The notes beneath the pieces are model-generated. The model ran no database searches, had not been told where the DNA came from, and saw nothing but the letters and a program-made list of their open reading frames with translations. DNA of 7,611 bases, taken from the NCBI GenBank assembly GCA_003153335.1, contig PLYG01000018.1:1-7611 (forward strand), in the 5' to 3' direction. This DNA is from Betaproteobacteria bacterium. Lineage in GTDB: Bacteria; Pseudomonadota; Gammaproteobacteria; Burkholderiales; Casimicrobiaceae. Position 1 is the first letter of the stretch; the number at the start of each line of letters is the position of its first letter. The position numbers were made by a program, and so were the translations under genes. Positions 1-6,339 of the stretch are shown one piece after another.

Positions 1-325
1 TCGGCTGGGCGCGGCGCCGCGGGCGGCTCTCCGACCACCAGGCCGCCGCCCTCGCGCGCCGCCTCACGGCAAGCGGCTGCGGCAGTTGCGAGAGTTGCGG
101 TGCGTGCGGCCCCGAATCCGGGGCCACACCCGACGCACCGGTGTTGCGTTCGGTGCCGGGCCGGTCAGGCGCCGAGCGCCCGTCGCGCTGATCCGCGGCG
201 GGCGAACGCTCGAGCGCACCGCGCGCCTGCTCCTGCGGCCCCTGCTGCGGACTGTTGAACGTCGGCTTCGGACAGACTCGACCGCTCGCATTGGGACGTC
301 GCTGGCGATACCGCCTGACTAACAC
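1..325 (-). CDS. Possible partial Pro/Gln-rich hypothetical protein, runs off left edge
   Basis: This minus-strand frame stays open from a GTG at 325-323, which overlaps the stop codon of the secreted-protein gene, to the left edge of the window. About 108 codons are visible. By hand count, roughly 84% of third positions are G or C, more than at second positions, as expected of a coding frame in GC-rich DNA. The other two minus frames read as Arg/Ser- or Ala/Arg-rich shadows. The translation is rich in Pro, Gln, Arg, Gly and Ala, contains a CPKPTFNSPQQGP segment, and matches no domain I know. The GTG lacks a clear Shine-Dalgarno sequence (only a GGGCGGGC run), so the start is uncertain. It could be a translationally coupled gene, a frameshifted extension of the secreted protein, or a chance open frame. 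Confidence 0.3.
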   Translation of the reverse strand, partial: MLVRRYRQRRPNASGRVCPKPTFNSPQQGPQEQARGALERSPAADQRDGRSAPDRPGTERNTGASGVAPDSGPHAPQLSQLPQPLAVRRRARAAAWWSESRPRRRAQP

Positions 326-744
326 ACGTAGCCCGCCCGCCCGTATTGATCGACCGCGCGAGTGCATCCGCGAATTGCCCGCATGCCGTAATCGTGAATG
401 GCATTGCTGGTCCGCTGCGAATTGTTTGACTGCGCATGGATGTAGTCAGTGCCAGCCCGATTGGCGGCATTGATACTGTTGCGCAACGACTCGTTGGTGA
501 CTCCTGTAGGCAGCGATGGTCCCGTATAGCCGGCCGCCCGCAGTTGTTGCATATGTCGTAGATACGCCATCGCCGCTGCATGCGCGGCGGCCTGGCCGTA
601 GTTCCAATTAGCGATCTGCGATCGCATGGCCCAGGACATGTCCATCGGTGGTGCATATTGCGCATGCGCTGCGGACGGCGCAAGTGCGGCAAAAGCAAGT
701 GAAAGCGCGGCGACTCGCGCGGTTTTGAGAGGTTCGTTCAACAT
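319..744 (-). CDS. Small secreted protein of unknown function (141 aa)
   Basis: I do not recognise the family. The chosen ATG (744-742) has a strong AAGGAGA ribosome binding site at 757-751, six bases upstream. An in-frame ATG 18 codons earlier is rejected because it lacks such a site and would bury the signal peptide. The N-terminus is a classical Sec signal peptide: Lys/Arg near residues 7-10, a hydrophobic Ala/Leu core, and an AHA cleavage motif before Gln-29. The mature part is about 113 residues, rich in Ala, Asn, Gln and Tyr, with an amphipathic helix-like section (AAAHAAAMAYLRHMQQLRAAG). Two Cys in the last 20 residues, the second the C-terminal residue, could form a disulphide. It is probably periplasmic or extracellular. 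It lies downstream of the large regulator but behind a terminator, so it likely has its own promoter. Confidence 0.72.
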   Translation of the reverse strand: MLNEPLKTARVAALSLAFAALAPSAAHAQYAPPMDMSWAMRSQIANWNYGQAAAHAAAMAYLRHMQQLRAAGYTGPSLPTGVTNESLRNSINAANRAGTDYIHAQSNNSQRTSNAIHDYGMRAIRGCTRAVDQYGRAGYVC

Positions 745-750
745 GATGGA

Positions 751-757
751 TCTCCTT
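751..757 (-). promoter_or_regulatory. Strong ribosome binding site fixing the start of the secreted protein
   Basis: Read on the minus strand this is AAGGAGA, a near-perfect anti-16S complement, six bases before the ATG at 744-742. It decides in favour of the 141-residue product over the longer 159-residue reading. Confidence 0.75.
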
Positions 758-834
758 AAGTAAGTTGAGTGTTTCGGGTGGGGTGCGGAAGCGTTCAACG
801 CGTACCACGACCTTGGAGCGAAATGTAGGTACCG

Positions 835-851
835 AGCGTTAGGCGAACGCT
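835..851. repeat. Inverted repeat, 6-bp arms, upstream of secreted-protein gene
   Basis: AGCGTT (835-840) and AACGCT (846-851) form a perfect dyad around AGGCG. It sits about 90 bp upstream of the secreted-protein start and just past the regulator's terminator, where a promoter or operator would be expected. I see no convincing -35/-10 pair next to it, so an operator role is only inferred. A short dyad can also arise by chance. Confidence 0.3.
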
Positions 852-861
852 AGAAGACAAG

Positions 862-898
862 AAAAAAAAGCCACGCACCAGCCGCTGTGGTGGTTTTG
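862..898 (-). terminator. Rho-independent terminator of the SARP/NB-ARC regulator gene
   Basis: On the minus strand a CACCA/TGGTG hairpin (or the alternative CCAC/GTGG stem, extendable by AAAA pairing with the T tract) lies at 871-893. It is followed by eight consecutive T (869-862). It begins about 25 bp after the regulator stop codon and lies before the secreted-protein gene, so the two genes are probably separate transcription units. Confidence 0.6.
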
Positions 899-922
899 CA
901 ACACAGGTTAGTCAGGCGCTGC

Positions 923-3622
923 TCAGCCGCGGCCAGTCAGGGCGAGATGGACCGCTTCGGCCAAGGAAAGCTCTGCACCTTGGGCCCACAGCGTATTGGT
1001 CCGCTGAACACCCAGACACTTGGCCGCGCGCTTGCGCACGTTTGCGACGGTGGCGGCATCGCTCGCTGAAAGCGGGCCGATGCTGCGTTCCCAGAAGCGC
1101 GCGGCGAACGGCATCAACCGCGCCGCAACGACGACCTCCCCCAGCAGGACCAGCGAATCGGGCAGGTTCCACAGCGCGGTGGCCAGCAACATGTGCGCGT
1201 GTCGATCCCACGCCAGTTGCACGCAGCGGCGCCCGGCGGCAACCGCTTCCCGCCAGTGTTCCTGCCCGGCCTCGAGATAGCCCGTCATGTTGGCCACCGC
1301 GATCAGATCGGCGACTGAATTGACCTCGGCGAAGTATTGCTCGCACCTGGCGAGAATCTGCCACGCTTCGTCATAACGCTTCAGCCCGGCCAGGCAGCCG
1401 GCGCGCGACAGTAGTACCCGATGCGCCAATCGAAACTGGTTGAGCTGCCGATAGAACGCTTCCACGCGTTCAAACAGCGCATTCGCGGCCTGGAAATCTG
1501 CATCTTGCGAGCCGTGCTTCAGCGCGACCGTGGCCTTGACACGCAGCGCGTCGGCTTGCACGTTGGCGACACCGGCAGCGGTTGCCAGGGCGATTGCTTC
1601 ATCCAGGATTGAGCTCACTGCATCGCCGCGCTGCTCCCGTTCCCAGCTCACACGCGCTACGGTAACCAGCGCCGTGGCCCGACGCACCGGTTCGTCACCC
1701 GCTTCCAGCAGCGCGCGTTGCGCGTAGCCATGCGCCTGTTCGGCGTCGCCGGCGCTCAAGGTCAGTTGCGCGAGCAGGTTCAGCCCTGCGTGCAAGCTAG
1801 GTTCGTCTTTCGGGCAGCTCGCCAATGCCTGCCGCAGCAGCCGCAATTCATCCGGCAGCGTGCCATGCGCTTCCCAGTGCGAGCGCAAGGCTACGCCGAT
1901 GTCAAGCGCGCAGGCCGGCTCCCCATCTTCCACTGCCGTGTTGAGCGCCTGCTTCAAATTTGGAAAGTCCCGCTCTGCAATTGAAGTATCGGCGGTAGCG
2001 GCTTGCCGAGCCACCTGCAGAAAGTAGGCGCGATGGCGTGCCCTTAGCTTTCGCGTGTCGGTGTCAAGCCGCTCCTGCGCAAATTCGCGCAGTGTTTCCA
2101 GCATTGAAAAGCGCGTGACGCCGCTTTCGTCCGCCTCGGCGCGAAGCAGCGAATCGGCAACGAGCGCCTCAAGCTGCTCGCGTGCGGCTCCAGTTTCACA
2201 AACCGATTCGACCGCGGCGGCCGTCCAGCCACCTCGAAACACCGATAAGGCCGCAAAAAAATGCTGTTGCGCCGGTGTCAGTAGATGCCAGCTCCACTCG
2301 ATCGTCATTTGAAGTGACGCGTGGCGACCGTAGCGAGCCCCGCGCTGTCCCTGCCGCGTGAGCAAGTCGAAGCGCTCGGCCAGCGCATTGCACATTTCGG
2401 TCAGTGAGTAGGTGCGAATACGCGATGCGGCGATCTCGATGGCCAACGGCAACCCTTCGAGCGCACGGGAAAGCTGGATCAACGCCGTGCGATTGTCATC
2501 GGTAAGCGCAAAGTCAGCTCGCGCGCCCCGTGCGCGATCGATGAACAGGGCGAGGCTGGGAATTGCCGCGGCTTCGGCCGCATCCATCGAAGCTTGTGGC
2601 ACTGGGAGCGGGTCGATCGCGAGTACATGCTCGCCAGGGACATTCAGGACCCGGCGGGATGTCACCAGGCACCGCAGGTGCGGGAGCCGTTCGAGCAGTT
2701 TCAACACGACTGCCGCGCCATCGTCGACTAGTTGCTCGAAATTGTCCAGCACTAGCAAGACCTCCTGCTCACCGAGAAAGGCGCACAACTGTGCCAGCGC
2801 ATCCTCTTGCGAAGCTTCCATGCGCAGCACGCCACGGATGCAATTCGCGATCAAGTCGGCATCGCTGCATTCGCCCAAGGGGATGAACGCCACGGAGTCA
2901 AAGCCGGCCGCCGCGCGGGCCGACTCAACCGCCAAACGCGTCTTGCCGAAGCCGCCTAACCCGCTCAGCGTTACGAGCCGGTACTCCGCAAGGGCATCAA
3001 GGACGCAGCGCTGCTCGCTTTCCCGGCCGAAGAAAACGCTCACATAAGAGGGCAAGCTGCGCAATTGCGGCGCATGTTCCGCGGCTATCGCAGGCACCCC
3101 TTCGCTTCGCGATGGAGGTGTTTCGTGTGGCCGTGCCTTCTCAACCGCGGCACTGCCGCGCGCCAGCGCGCGTTCGTAGAGGGCACTTAACCGGGTGCGT
3201 TCGTCCTCGACCCACTCGTCAAAGAACCCGGGTAGCAAATCGCCGCGATAGCAGTCCAGGGCCTGGGAAATTGCACCTTGACGAAGGAATTGCTCGAACT
3301 CGCGCACGTCGCAACTGACCGCGTCCGTATTCAGTCCAACGGTCTGACGATCTGCGCTCAGTACCGACCACGGCGGTACGTCAGGGGGCTCCAGGAGTCG
3401 GCGCAGGGTTGAAAGAACCTGGCGCAGACGATTGCGACCCACGTCCAGATCGACGTCAGGCCACAGCAGCTCAATCAGTTCTTCGCGGGCATGGCGCCGC
3501 TGCGGTTGCAGCGCAAGCCGCGCCAACAGCATCGCGATTGGTCGGCTCGGAAACTGCGCAAGCACAGAATTTCCGTGCGTCGCGCGCAAGCCGCCGAGAA
3601 GCTGTATTTGCCAGACTGTCAT
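923..3622 (-). CDS. SARP/BTAD-NB-ARC-TPR (AfsR-like) transcriptional regulator
   Basis: This 899-residue cytoplasmic protein has the architecture of a STAND-type ATP-dependent transcription factor. Residues about 5-98 form an OmpR-like winged-helix DNA-binding domain of the SARP type (LIELLWPDVDLDVGRNRLRQ...LSTLRRLLE). Residues about 100-160 match a bacterial transcriptional activation domain (BTAD). A linker leads to an NB-ARC/AAA-like ATPase: Walker A GLGGFGKT (221-228), Walker B LLVLDN (289-294), a sensor-like LVTSRR (319-324), and GLPLAIEIAASR (390-401) as the GLPL motif. A winged-helix-like section (IEWSWHLLTPAQQ...LSVFRGGW, about 441-466) follows. The remaining 430 residues are helical and Ala/Leu-rich, consistent with a TPR-like sensor superhelix. 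The key P-loop Lys-227 and Thr-228 are present, so the ATPase is probably functional. The ATG at 3622 is the natural start because the DNA-binding domain begins at once, although its ribosome binding site is weak. In the family, ligand binding to the C-terminal repeats is thought to drive ATP-dependent oligomerisation. The ligand and targets here are unknown. Confidence 0.9.
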   Translation of the reverse strand: MTVWQIQLLGGLRATHGNSVLAQFPSRPIAMLLARLALQPQRRHAREELIELLWPDVDLDVGRNRLRQVLSTLRRLLEPPDVPPWSVLSADRQTVGLNTDAVSCDVREFEQFLRQGAISQALDCYRGDLLPGFFDEWVEDERTRLSALYERALARGSAAVEKARPHETPPSRSEGVPAIAAEHAPQLRSLPSYVSVFFGRESEQRCVLDALAEYRLVTLSGLGGFGKTRLAVESARAAAGFDSVAFIPLGECSDADLIANCIRGVLRMEASQEDALAQLCAFLGEQEVLLVLDNFEQLVDDGAAVVLKLLERLPHLRCLVTSRRVLNVPGEHVLAIDPLPVPQASMDAAEAAAIPSLALFIDRARGARADFALTDDNRTALIQLSRALEGLPLAIEIAASRIRTYSLTEMCNALAERFDLLTRQGQRGARYGRHASLQMTIEWSWHLLTPAQQHFFAALSVFRGGWTAAAVESVCETGAAREQLEALVADSLLRAEADESGVTRFSMLETLREFAQERLDTDTRKLRARHRAYFLQVARQAATADTSIAERDFPNLKQALNTAVEDGEPACALDIGVALRSHWEAHGTLPDELRLLRQALASCPKDEPSLHAGLNLLAQLTLSAGDAEQAHGYAQRALLEAGDEPVRRATALVTVARVSWEREQRGDAVSSILDEAIALATAAGVANVQADALRVKATVALKHGSQDADFQAANALFERVEAFYRQLNQFRLAHRVLLSRAGCLAGLKRYDEAWQILARCEQYFAEVNSVADLIAVANMTGYLEAGQEHWREAVAAGRRCVQLAWDRHAHMLLATALWNLPDSLVLLGEVVVAARLMPFAARFWERSIGPLSASDAATVANVRKRAAKCLGVQRTNTLWAQGAELSLAEAVHLALTGRG

Positions 3623-3698
3623 CCGTGCGTGTTCCAGCGAAGTTGACCTTTGATTCCAATGACGTTGAACGGGCGATCGGGTGCGATGCGTGGGTCAG

Positions 3699-3729
3699 AT
3701 TTTACCGTGAGTATTCAGCATGGTGTCGA
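3699..3729 (-). promoter_or_regulatory. Candidate promoter of the SARP/NB-ARC regulator
   Basis: Read on the minus strand, TCGACA (3729-3724) resembles a -35 box and TAAAAT (3704-3699) a -10 box. The 19-bp spacing is longer than ideal. Transcription would begin about 70 bases before the ATG at 3622. This rests on match to the sigma-70 consensus only. Confidence 0.3.
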
Positions 3730-3843
3730 ATGGATGCGCGAAGAAGTTCATTGTTTGAGGTCCGGGAATGTTCGAAGTACCCTCGAAATCGGAGTGCTTG
3801 CCAGTTCTTGCAAATGCCTGACGTCGCCGCTGACGGGCGTTGC

Positions 3844-3852
3844 TGCTATGCT
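3844..3852 (+). promoter_or_regulatory. Candidate extended -10 promoter of the OB-fold protein gene
   Basis: TGCTATGCT is an extended -10 motif (TG, one base, then TATGCT). No good -35 box is seen, which an extended -10 can tolerate. The start point would fall near 3859, just ahead of the GAAGGAG ribosome binding site at 3868-3874. Confidence 0.35.
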
Positions 3853-3884
3853 TCAGGCTTCTGCCCCGAAGGAGTATCCAGACC

Positions 3885-4595
3885 ATGAAAGCCCTGTTGG
3901 CGATCTGCATGATTGTTGCTGCCACATTCGTTTGGGCGGGTCAAAGCCCCGCCCCAATTCCTCCTGCGGCCGCCGTCGTCAAGGGTGTAGTCCTCGAGGT
4001 TAAGGACGTCGAGAGCTATACCTACCTCCGCCTCAAGACCAAGGACGGCGAGACTTGGGCCGCGGTCGGCAAAGCACCGATCACGAAAGGCGCCGAAGTC
4101 ACGATTGAGAACGTGATGGTCATGAACAACTTTGAGAGCAAGACGCTGAAGAAGACTTTCCAGACGATTCTTTTCGGTACCTTGGGTGGTGCGCAAGGAA
4201 GCGCGCCGGGTGCCGGCAATGGTGTGGCTGCGGCTCACTCCGGTCTTGCCAACACGACGGACACCGGCGATATCCATGTTCCCAAGGCCAGCGGCGCGAA
4301 CGCGCGGACCGTTGCCGAAATCATGGCCAAGGGCGCAGATCTGAAGGGCAAGCCTGTTCTGGTTCGCGGCAAGGTCGTGAAGTACAACCCGGGGATCATG
4401 GGGAAAAACTGGATCCATCTGCGCGATGGCTCGGGTTCCGCCGCGGACAATACGAATGACGTTCTCGTGACGACCACACATCAGGCAAAGACCGGGGATA
4501 TCTTGACGGTGAAGGGCGTCGTCCGCACCGACAAGGATTTCGGTTCAGGCTATTCCTATAAGGTGCTGATCGAAGAAGCGACGCTGCAGCAGTGA
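3885..4595 (+). CDS. Exported protein with two OB-fold-like domains, N-terminal one NrfJ-like
   Basis: This is a 236-residue protein. The start is the ATG at 3885, ten bases after GAAGGAG and directly opening a signal peptide (Lys-2, hydrophobic core, likely cut after AWA-like WA at 17-18). A longer reading from 3840 would hide the signal. Residues about 33-97 (KGVVLEVKDVESYTYLRLKT, ETWAAV, NVMVMNNFESKTLKKTF) closely resemble the small beta-barrel of NrfJ, a protein linked with cytochrome c nitrite reductase loci. A Gly/Ala/Ser linker (about 100-128) leads to a second OB-fold-like domain (about 140-233) with the characteristic GIMGKNWIHLRDG (170-182) and GYSYKVLIEEA end. The domain calls come from recall of family patterns. 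The protein is probably periplasmic, and no catalytic residues are recognisable. No nrf genes are nearby, so its partner is unknown. It converges on uppP with 51 bp between the stops. Confidence 0.82.
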   Translation: MKALLAICMIVAATFVWAGQSPAPIPPAAAVVKGVVLEVKDVESYTYLRLKTKDGETWAAVGKAPITKGAEVTIENVMVMNNFESKTLKKTFQTILFGTLGGAQGSAPGAGNGVAAAHSGLANTTDTGDIHVPKASGANARTVAEIMAKGADLKGKPVLVRGKVVKYNPGIMGKNWIHLRDGSGSAADNTNDVLVTTTHQAKTGDILTVKGVVRTDKDFGSGYSYKVLIEEATLQQ

Positions 4596-4646
4596 TCGGT
4601 ACGACCAGCGTCGCGCCCAGAGCAGTCGGGGAAACCGGCCGTCCCG

Positions 4647-5477
4647 TCACGCAGCCCAGCGGACGACGCCGCTGTAGCCCGTCCACAACACGACGATGCC
4701 GAACGCAATCCGGTACCACGCGAACGGCGTGAAGTCGTGCGTGCTGATGTAGCGGAGCAGCCAGCGCACGCACAAGAACGCGCTCGCGAATGCGGCCACC
4801 ATGCCCACGCTCATCCAGCCCAGATCGGCGACGGAGAATAACGCGCGCTCCTTGATCATCTGGTAGGCGCTGGCAATCAGCAGCGTCGGGATCGCGAGAA
4901 AGAACGAGAACTCGGTCGCCGCCTTGCGCGACAGGCCGAACATCAAGCCGCCGATGATGGTGGCGCCGGAGCGCGACGTGCCCGGGATCAGCGCAAAGGC
5001 TTGCGCGATGCCGACCTTGAGCGCGTCGAGCGGCCGCATGTCGTCGACGGTCTCAATGCGCGTGCGGCCTTTGCTTTTATACCAGCGCTCGACGGCAAAG
5101 ATGACAAACGCGCCCAGGATCGACGTGATCGCGACCATCTCGACGCGAAACAGATGCGTCTTGATCAGCTTGCCGAAAGCGAGACCCAGCGCCGCGAGCG
5201 GAATGAAGGCGATGCACAGATTCAATGCCAGCCGGTTGGCGAGCTCTTCGCGCCCCAATCCGCGGATCACCCCGATGATCCGGGCGCGGTACTCCCAGCA
5301 CACCGCGAAAATCGCGCCGCACTGAATGACGATTTCGAAGACCTTGCCCTTGTCATCGTTGAAGTCGAGCAGCGCGCCGGCGACGATCAGGTGGCCGGTG
5401 CTCGACACCGGTAAGAACTCCGTCAGTCCCTCGACCACTCCCAGGATCAGTGATTTCCAGTACAGCAGTTCGGGCAT
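4647..5477 (-). CDS. uppP: Undecaprenyl-diphosphatase UppP (BacA)
   Basis: UppP is an integral inner-membrane enzyme that removes one phosphate from undecaprenyl diphosphate. This recycles the lipid carrier for peptidoglycan and surface polysaccharide synthesis, and overexpression gives bacitracin resistance. Both family signatures are intact: VEGLTEFLPVSSTGH (residues 15-29, with catalytic-region Glu-16, Glu-20 and His-29) and PGTSRSGAT (165-173, with Arg-169). Several hydrophobic segments span the length, as expected. The open frame extends upstream to 5750, but the extra 91 residues overlap the promoter and do not resemble the family. Starting at 5477 gives 276 residues against 273 in E. 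coli. The ribosome binding site is weak (GGAT about ten bases upstream). No poly-T terminator is seen in the 51-bp gap to the convergent neighbour. Confidence 0.95.
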   Translation of the reverse strand: MPELLYWKSLILGVVEGLTEFLPVSSTGHLIVAGALLDFNDDKGKVFEIVIQCGAIFAVCWEYRARIIGVIRGLGREELANRLALNLCIAFIPLAALGLAFGKLIKTHLFRVEMVAITSILGAFVIFAVERWYKSKGRTRIETVDDMRPLDALKVGIAQAFALIPGTSRSGATIIGGLMFGLSRKAATEFSFFLAIPTLLIASAYQMIKERALFSVADLGWMSVGMVAAFASAFLCVRWLLRYISTHDFTPFAWYRIAFGIVVLWTGYSGVVRWAA

Positions 5478-5508
5478 TTGCGCGATCCATTGGCATTGAA
5501 TGGCGGCG

Positions 5509-5517
5509 AGTATATCA
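5509..5517 (-). promoter_or_regulatory. Candidate extended -10 promoter of uppP
   Basis: On the minus strand the sequence reads TGATATACT: TG, one base, then TATACT, five of six matches to the -10 consensus. Transcription would begin about 25 bases before the uppP ATG. No clear -35 box lies at the matching distance. Confidence 0.4.
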
Positions 5518-5585
5518 AGGCCGCAGGACGGGGCGAGCGCAGCGATACCCATCAAGCCAGTTCGAGACGAACCAATCGCGTGTAG

Positions 5586-5678
5586 CGATGTGCCGCCGCT
5601 GACGCGACGCACATCCCTCCGGCAATGGCTCGTTATGTGCTGGAGAACATCGAAAAGGGCAAGCGGGTTGGGGATTAG
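5586..5678 (+). other. Orphan reading-frame remnant ending in EKGKRVGD
   Basis: In frame three, between two stops, the translation contains DATHIPPAMARYVLENIEK followed by GKRVGD and a TAG at 5676-5678. It reads like the natural C-terminus of a protein, with balanced composition, but has no upstream continuation in this frame (TAG at 5583-5585). A 17-codon ORF could start at the ATG at 5625, without a ribosome binding site. It abuts the beta-helix remnant, so it may be debris from the same rearrangement. I do not recognise it, and chance remains possible. The rest of 5478-5673 shows only the uppP promoter region. Confidence 0.22.
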
Positions 5679-6190
5679 CATCAACCTTTCGGGACAGAAC
5701 AAGACAATCGAGGTCATTGGCGACGATTTCACGCTCGAAAACTGCGACATCTCCGATCTTTACGGATCGGTTTACATTAATGACTTCCGTTTCGATACGC
5801 TCGACAATCTGTCGCACGTACGGAGCTATCGCATCGAGCGCAACAACTTCCAGGACGGGGTCAGCCGGGACATCGCGACCGGGGCCGGCTTTTCCGGCGC
5901 CGTGAAGGAGCGGGCGATCACGAAAAACAGTTTCGCCAACTCGTACGATTTGCCTTCGATCAGCTTCAACGGGTCGGACGCTGGCGTGGTTTACGTATTC
6001 GGTGGGTAGCGCCGTAATCCAGGACAACACGCCTGTCAAAACCTTCACGTCAACTGACTCGATTGACCTCAGAACCGAGGGGCACATTCGTGCCCGCGGA
6101 ACGTACGACAACAGCCGGTTCGACTGGAGTCAGTACTTCAATGAGAACACGTTTGACAGGGTGTATGCGACGAGTCCGGAAATGAAATGA
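5674..6190 (+). pseudogene. Frameshifted remnant of a parallel beta-helix-like protein
   Basis: From about 5674 the frame encodes a pattern typical of right-handed beta-helix proteins: alternating hydrophobic residues with Asn/Asp turns, such as TIEVIGDDFTLENCDISDLY, YRIERNNF and ITKNSFANSYDLPSISFNG. It ends at a TAG at 6007-6009. Removing one G from the GGG at 6004-6006 joins it to the next frame, giving VVYVFGG-SAVIQDNTPVKTF and continuing to a TGA at 6188-6190. The joined product is about 171 residues, too short for a whole beta-helix domain with a signal peptide. The frame is open back to an ATG at 5500, but those first 58 residues look like non-coding translation overlapping the uppP promoter, so the true 5' end is probably missing. 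GC of sampled 60-bp lines is 45-53%, lower than neighbours, suggesting transferred DNA. The original was perhaps a secreted or polysaccharide-related protein. The family is inferred from pattern only. Confidence 0.6.
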
Positions 6191-6195
6191 CGCTG

Positions 6196-6234
6196 CCGGT
6201 GCATATGTGTGTACCGGGGGCGTTTCCTTTTCTT
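6196..6234 (+). terminator. Possible terminator after the beta-helix remnant
   Basis: CCGGTGCAT and its partner at 6209-6217 can form a nine-pair stem, including two G-T wobbles, around a four-base loop. It is followed by GGGCG and a T-rich tract (TTTCCTTTTCTT, 6223-6234). It lies six bases after the TGA of the remnant. The gap between stem and T tract and the interrupted T run weaken the case. Confidence 0.4.
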
Positions 6235-6284
6235 GGGCAACACTGGGGTGCTTGAAGTAGGCGCGAACCGGGGCTGAAGGCAGC

Positions 6285-6304
6285 GCGGCCAACGCTGCGG
6301 CCGC
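6285..6304 (-). repeat. GC-rich hairpin downstream of the Lrp-family gene
   Basis: GCGGCC (6285-6290) and GGCCGC (6299-6304) form a perfect six-pair stem with an eight-base loop, about 36 bp past the regulator stop on the minus strand. There is no T tract, so it is not a standard intrinsic terminator, although it might stabilise the transcript end. Confidence 0.25.
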
Positions 6305-6339
6305 CATGCCGCGACGGCCGGGAGAAACTACGGTGTTGT

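Noticed and set aside
165..698. Minus-strand frame of 177 codons overlapping the secreted protein
   Set aside because: Its composition is Arg/Ala/Ser shadow-like and it overlaps a gene with a signal peptide and strong ribosome binding site in another frame.
2412..3047. Plus-strand 211-codon frame inside the SARP/NB-ARC gene
   Set aside because: It is Ser/Ala/Arg-rich, as expected opposite a GC-rich coding frame. The minus strand carries clear Walker motifs here.
3846..4481. Minus-strand 211-codon frame opposite the OB-fold gene
   Set aside because: The plus strand has a ribosome binding site, signal peptide and recognisable domains. The minus frame has none.
4596..4646. Possible bidirectional terminator between the OB-fold gene and uppP
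   Set aside because: Only a four-pair hairpin (CGAC/GTCG) is seen, with no T tract on either strand.
5478..5750. Upstream extension of uppP to a 367-residue reading
   Set aside because: The extra 91 residues lack family similarity and cover the extended -10 and weak ribosome binding site. Starting at 5477 gives the usual UppP length.
5755..5772. CCGATC/GATCGG inverted repeat
   Set aside because: It lies inside the beta-helix remnant coding stretch, has a six-base loop and no T tract, and is probably chance.
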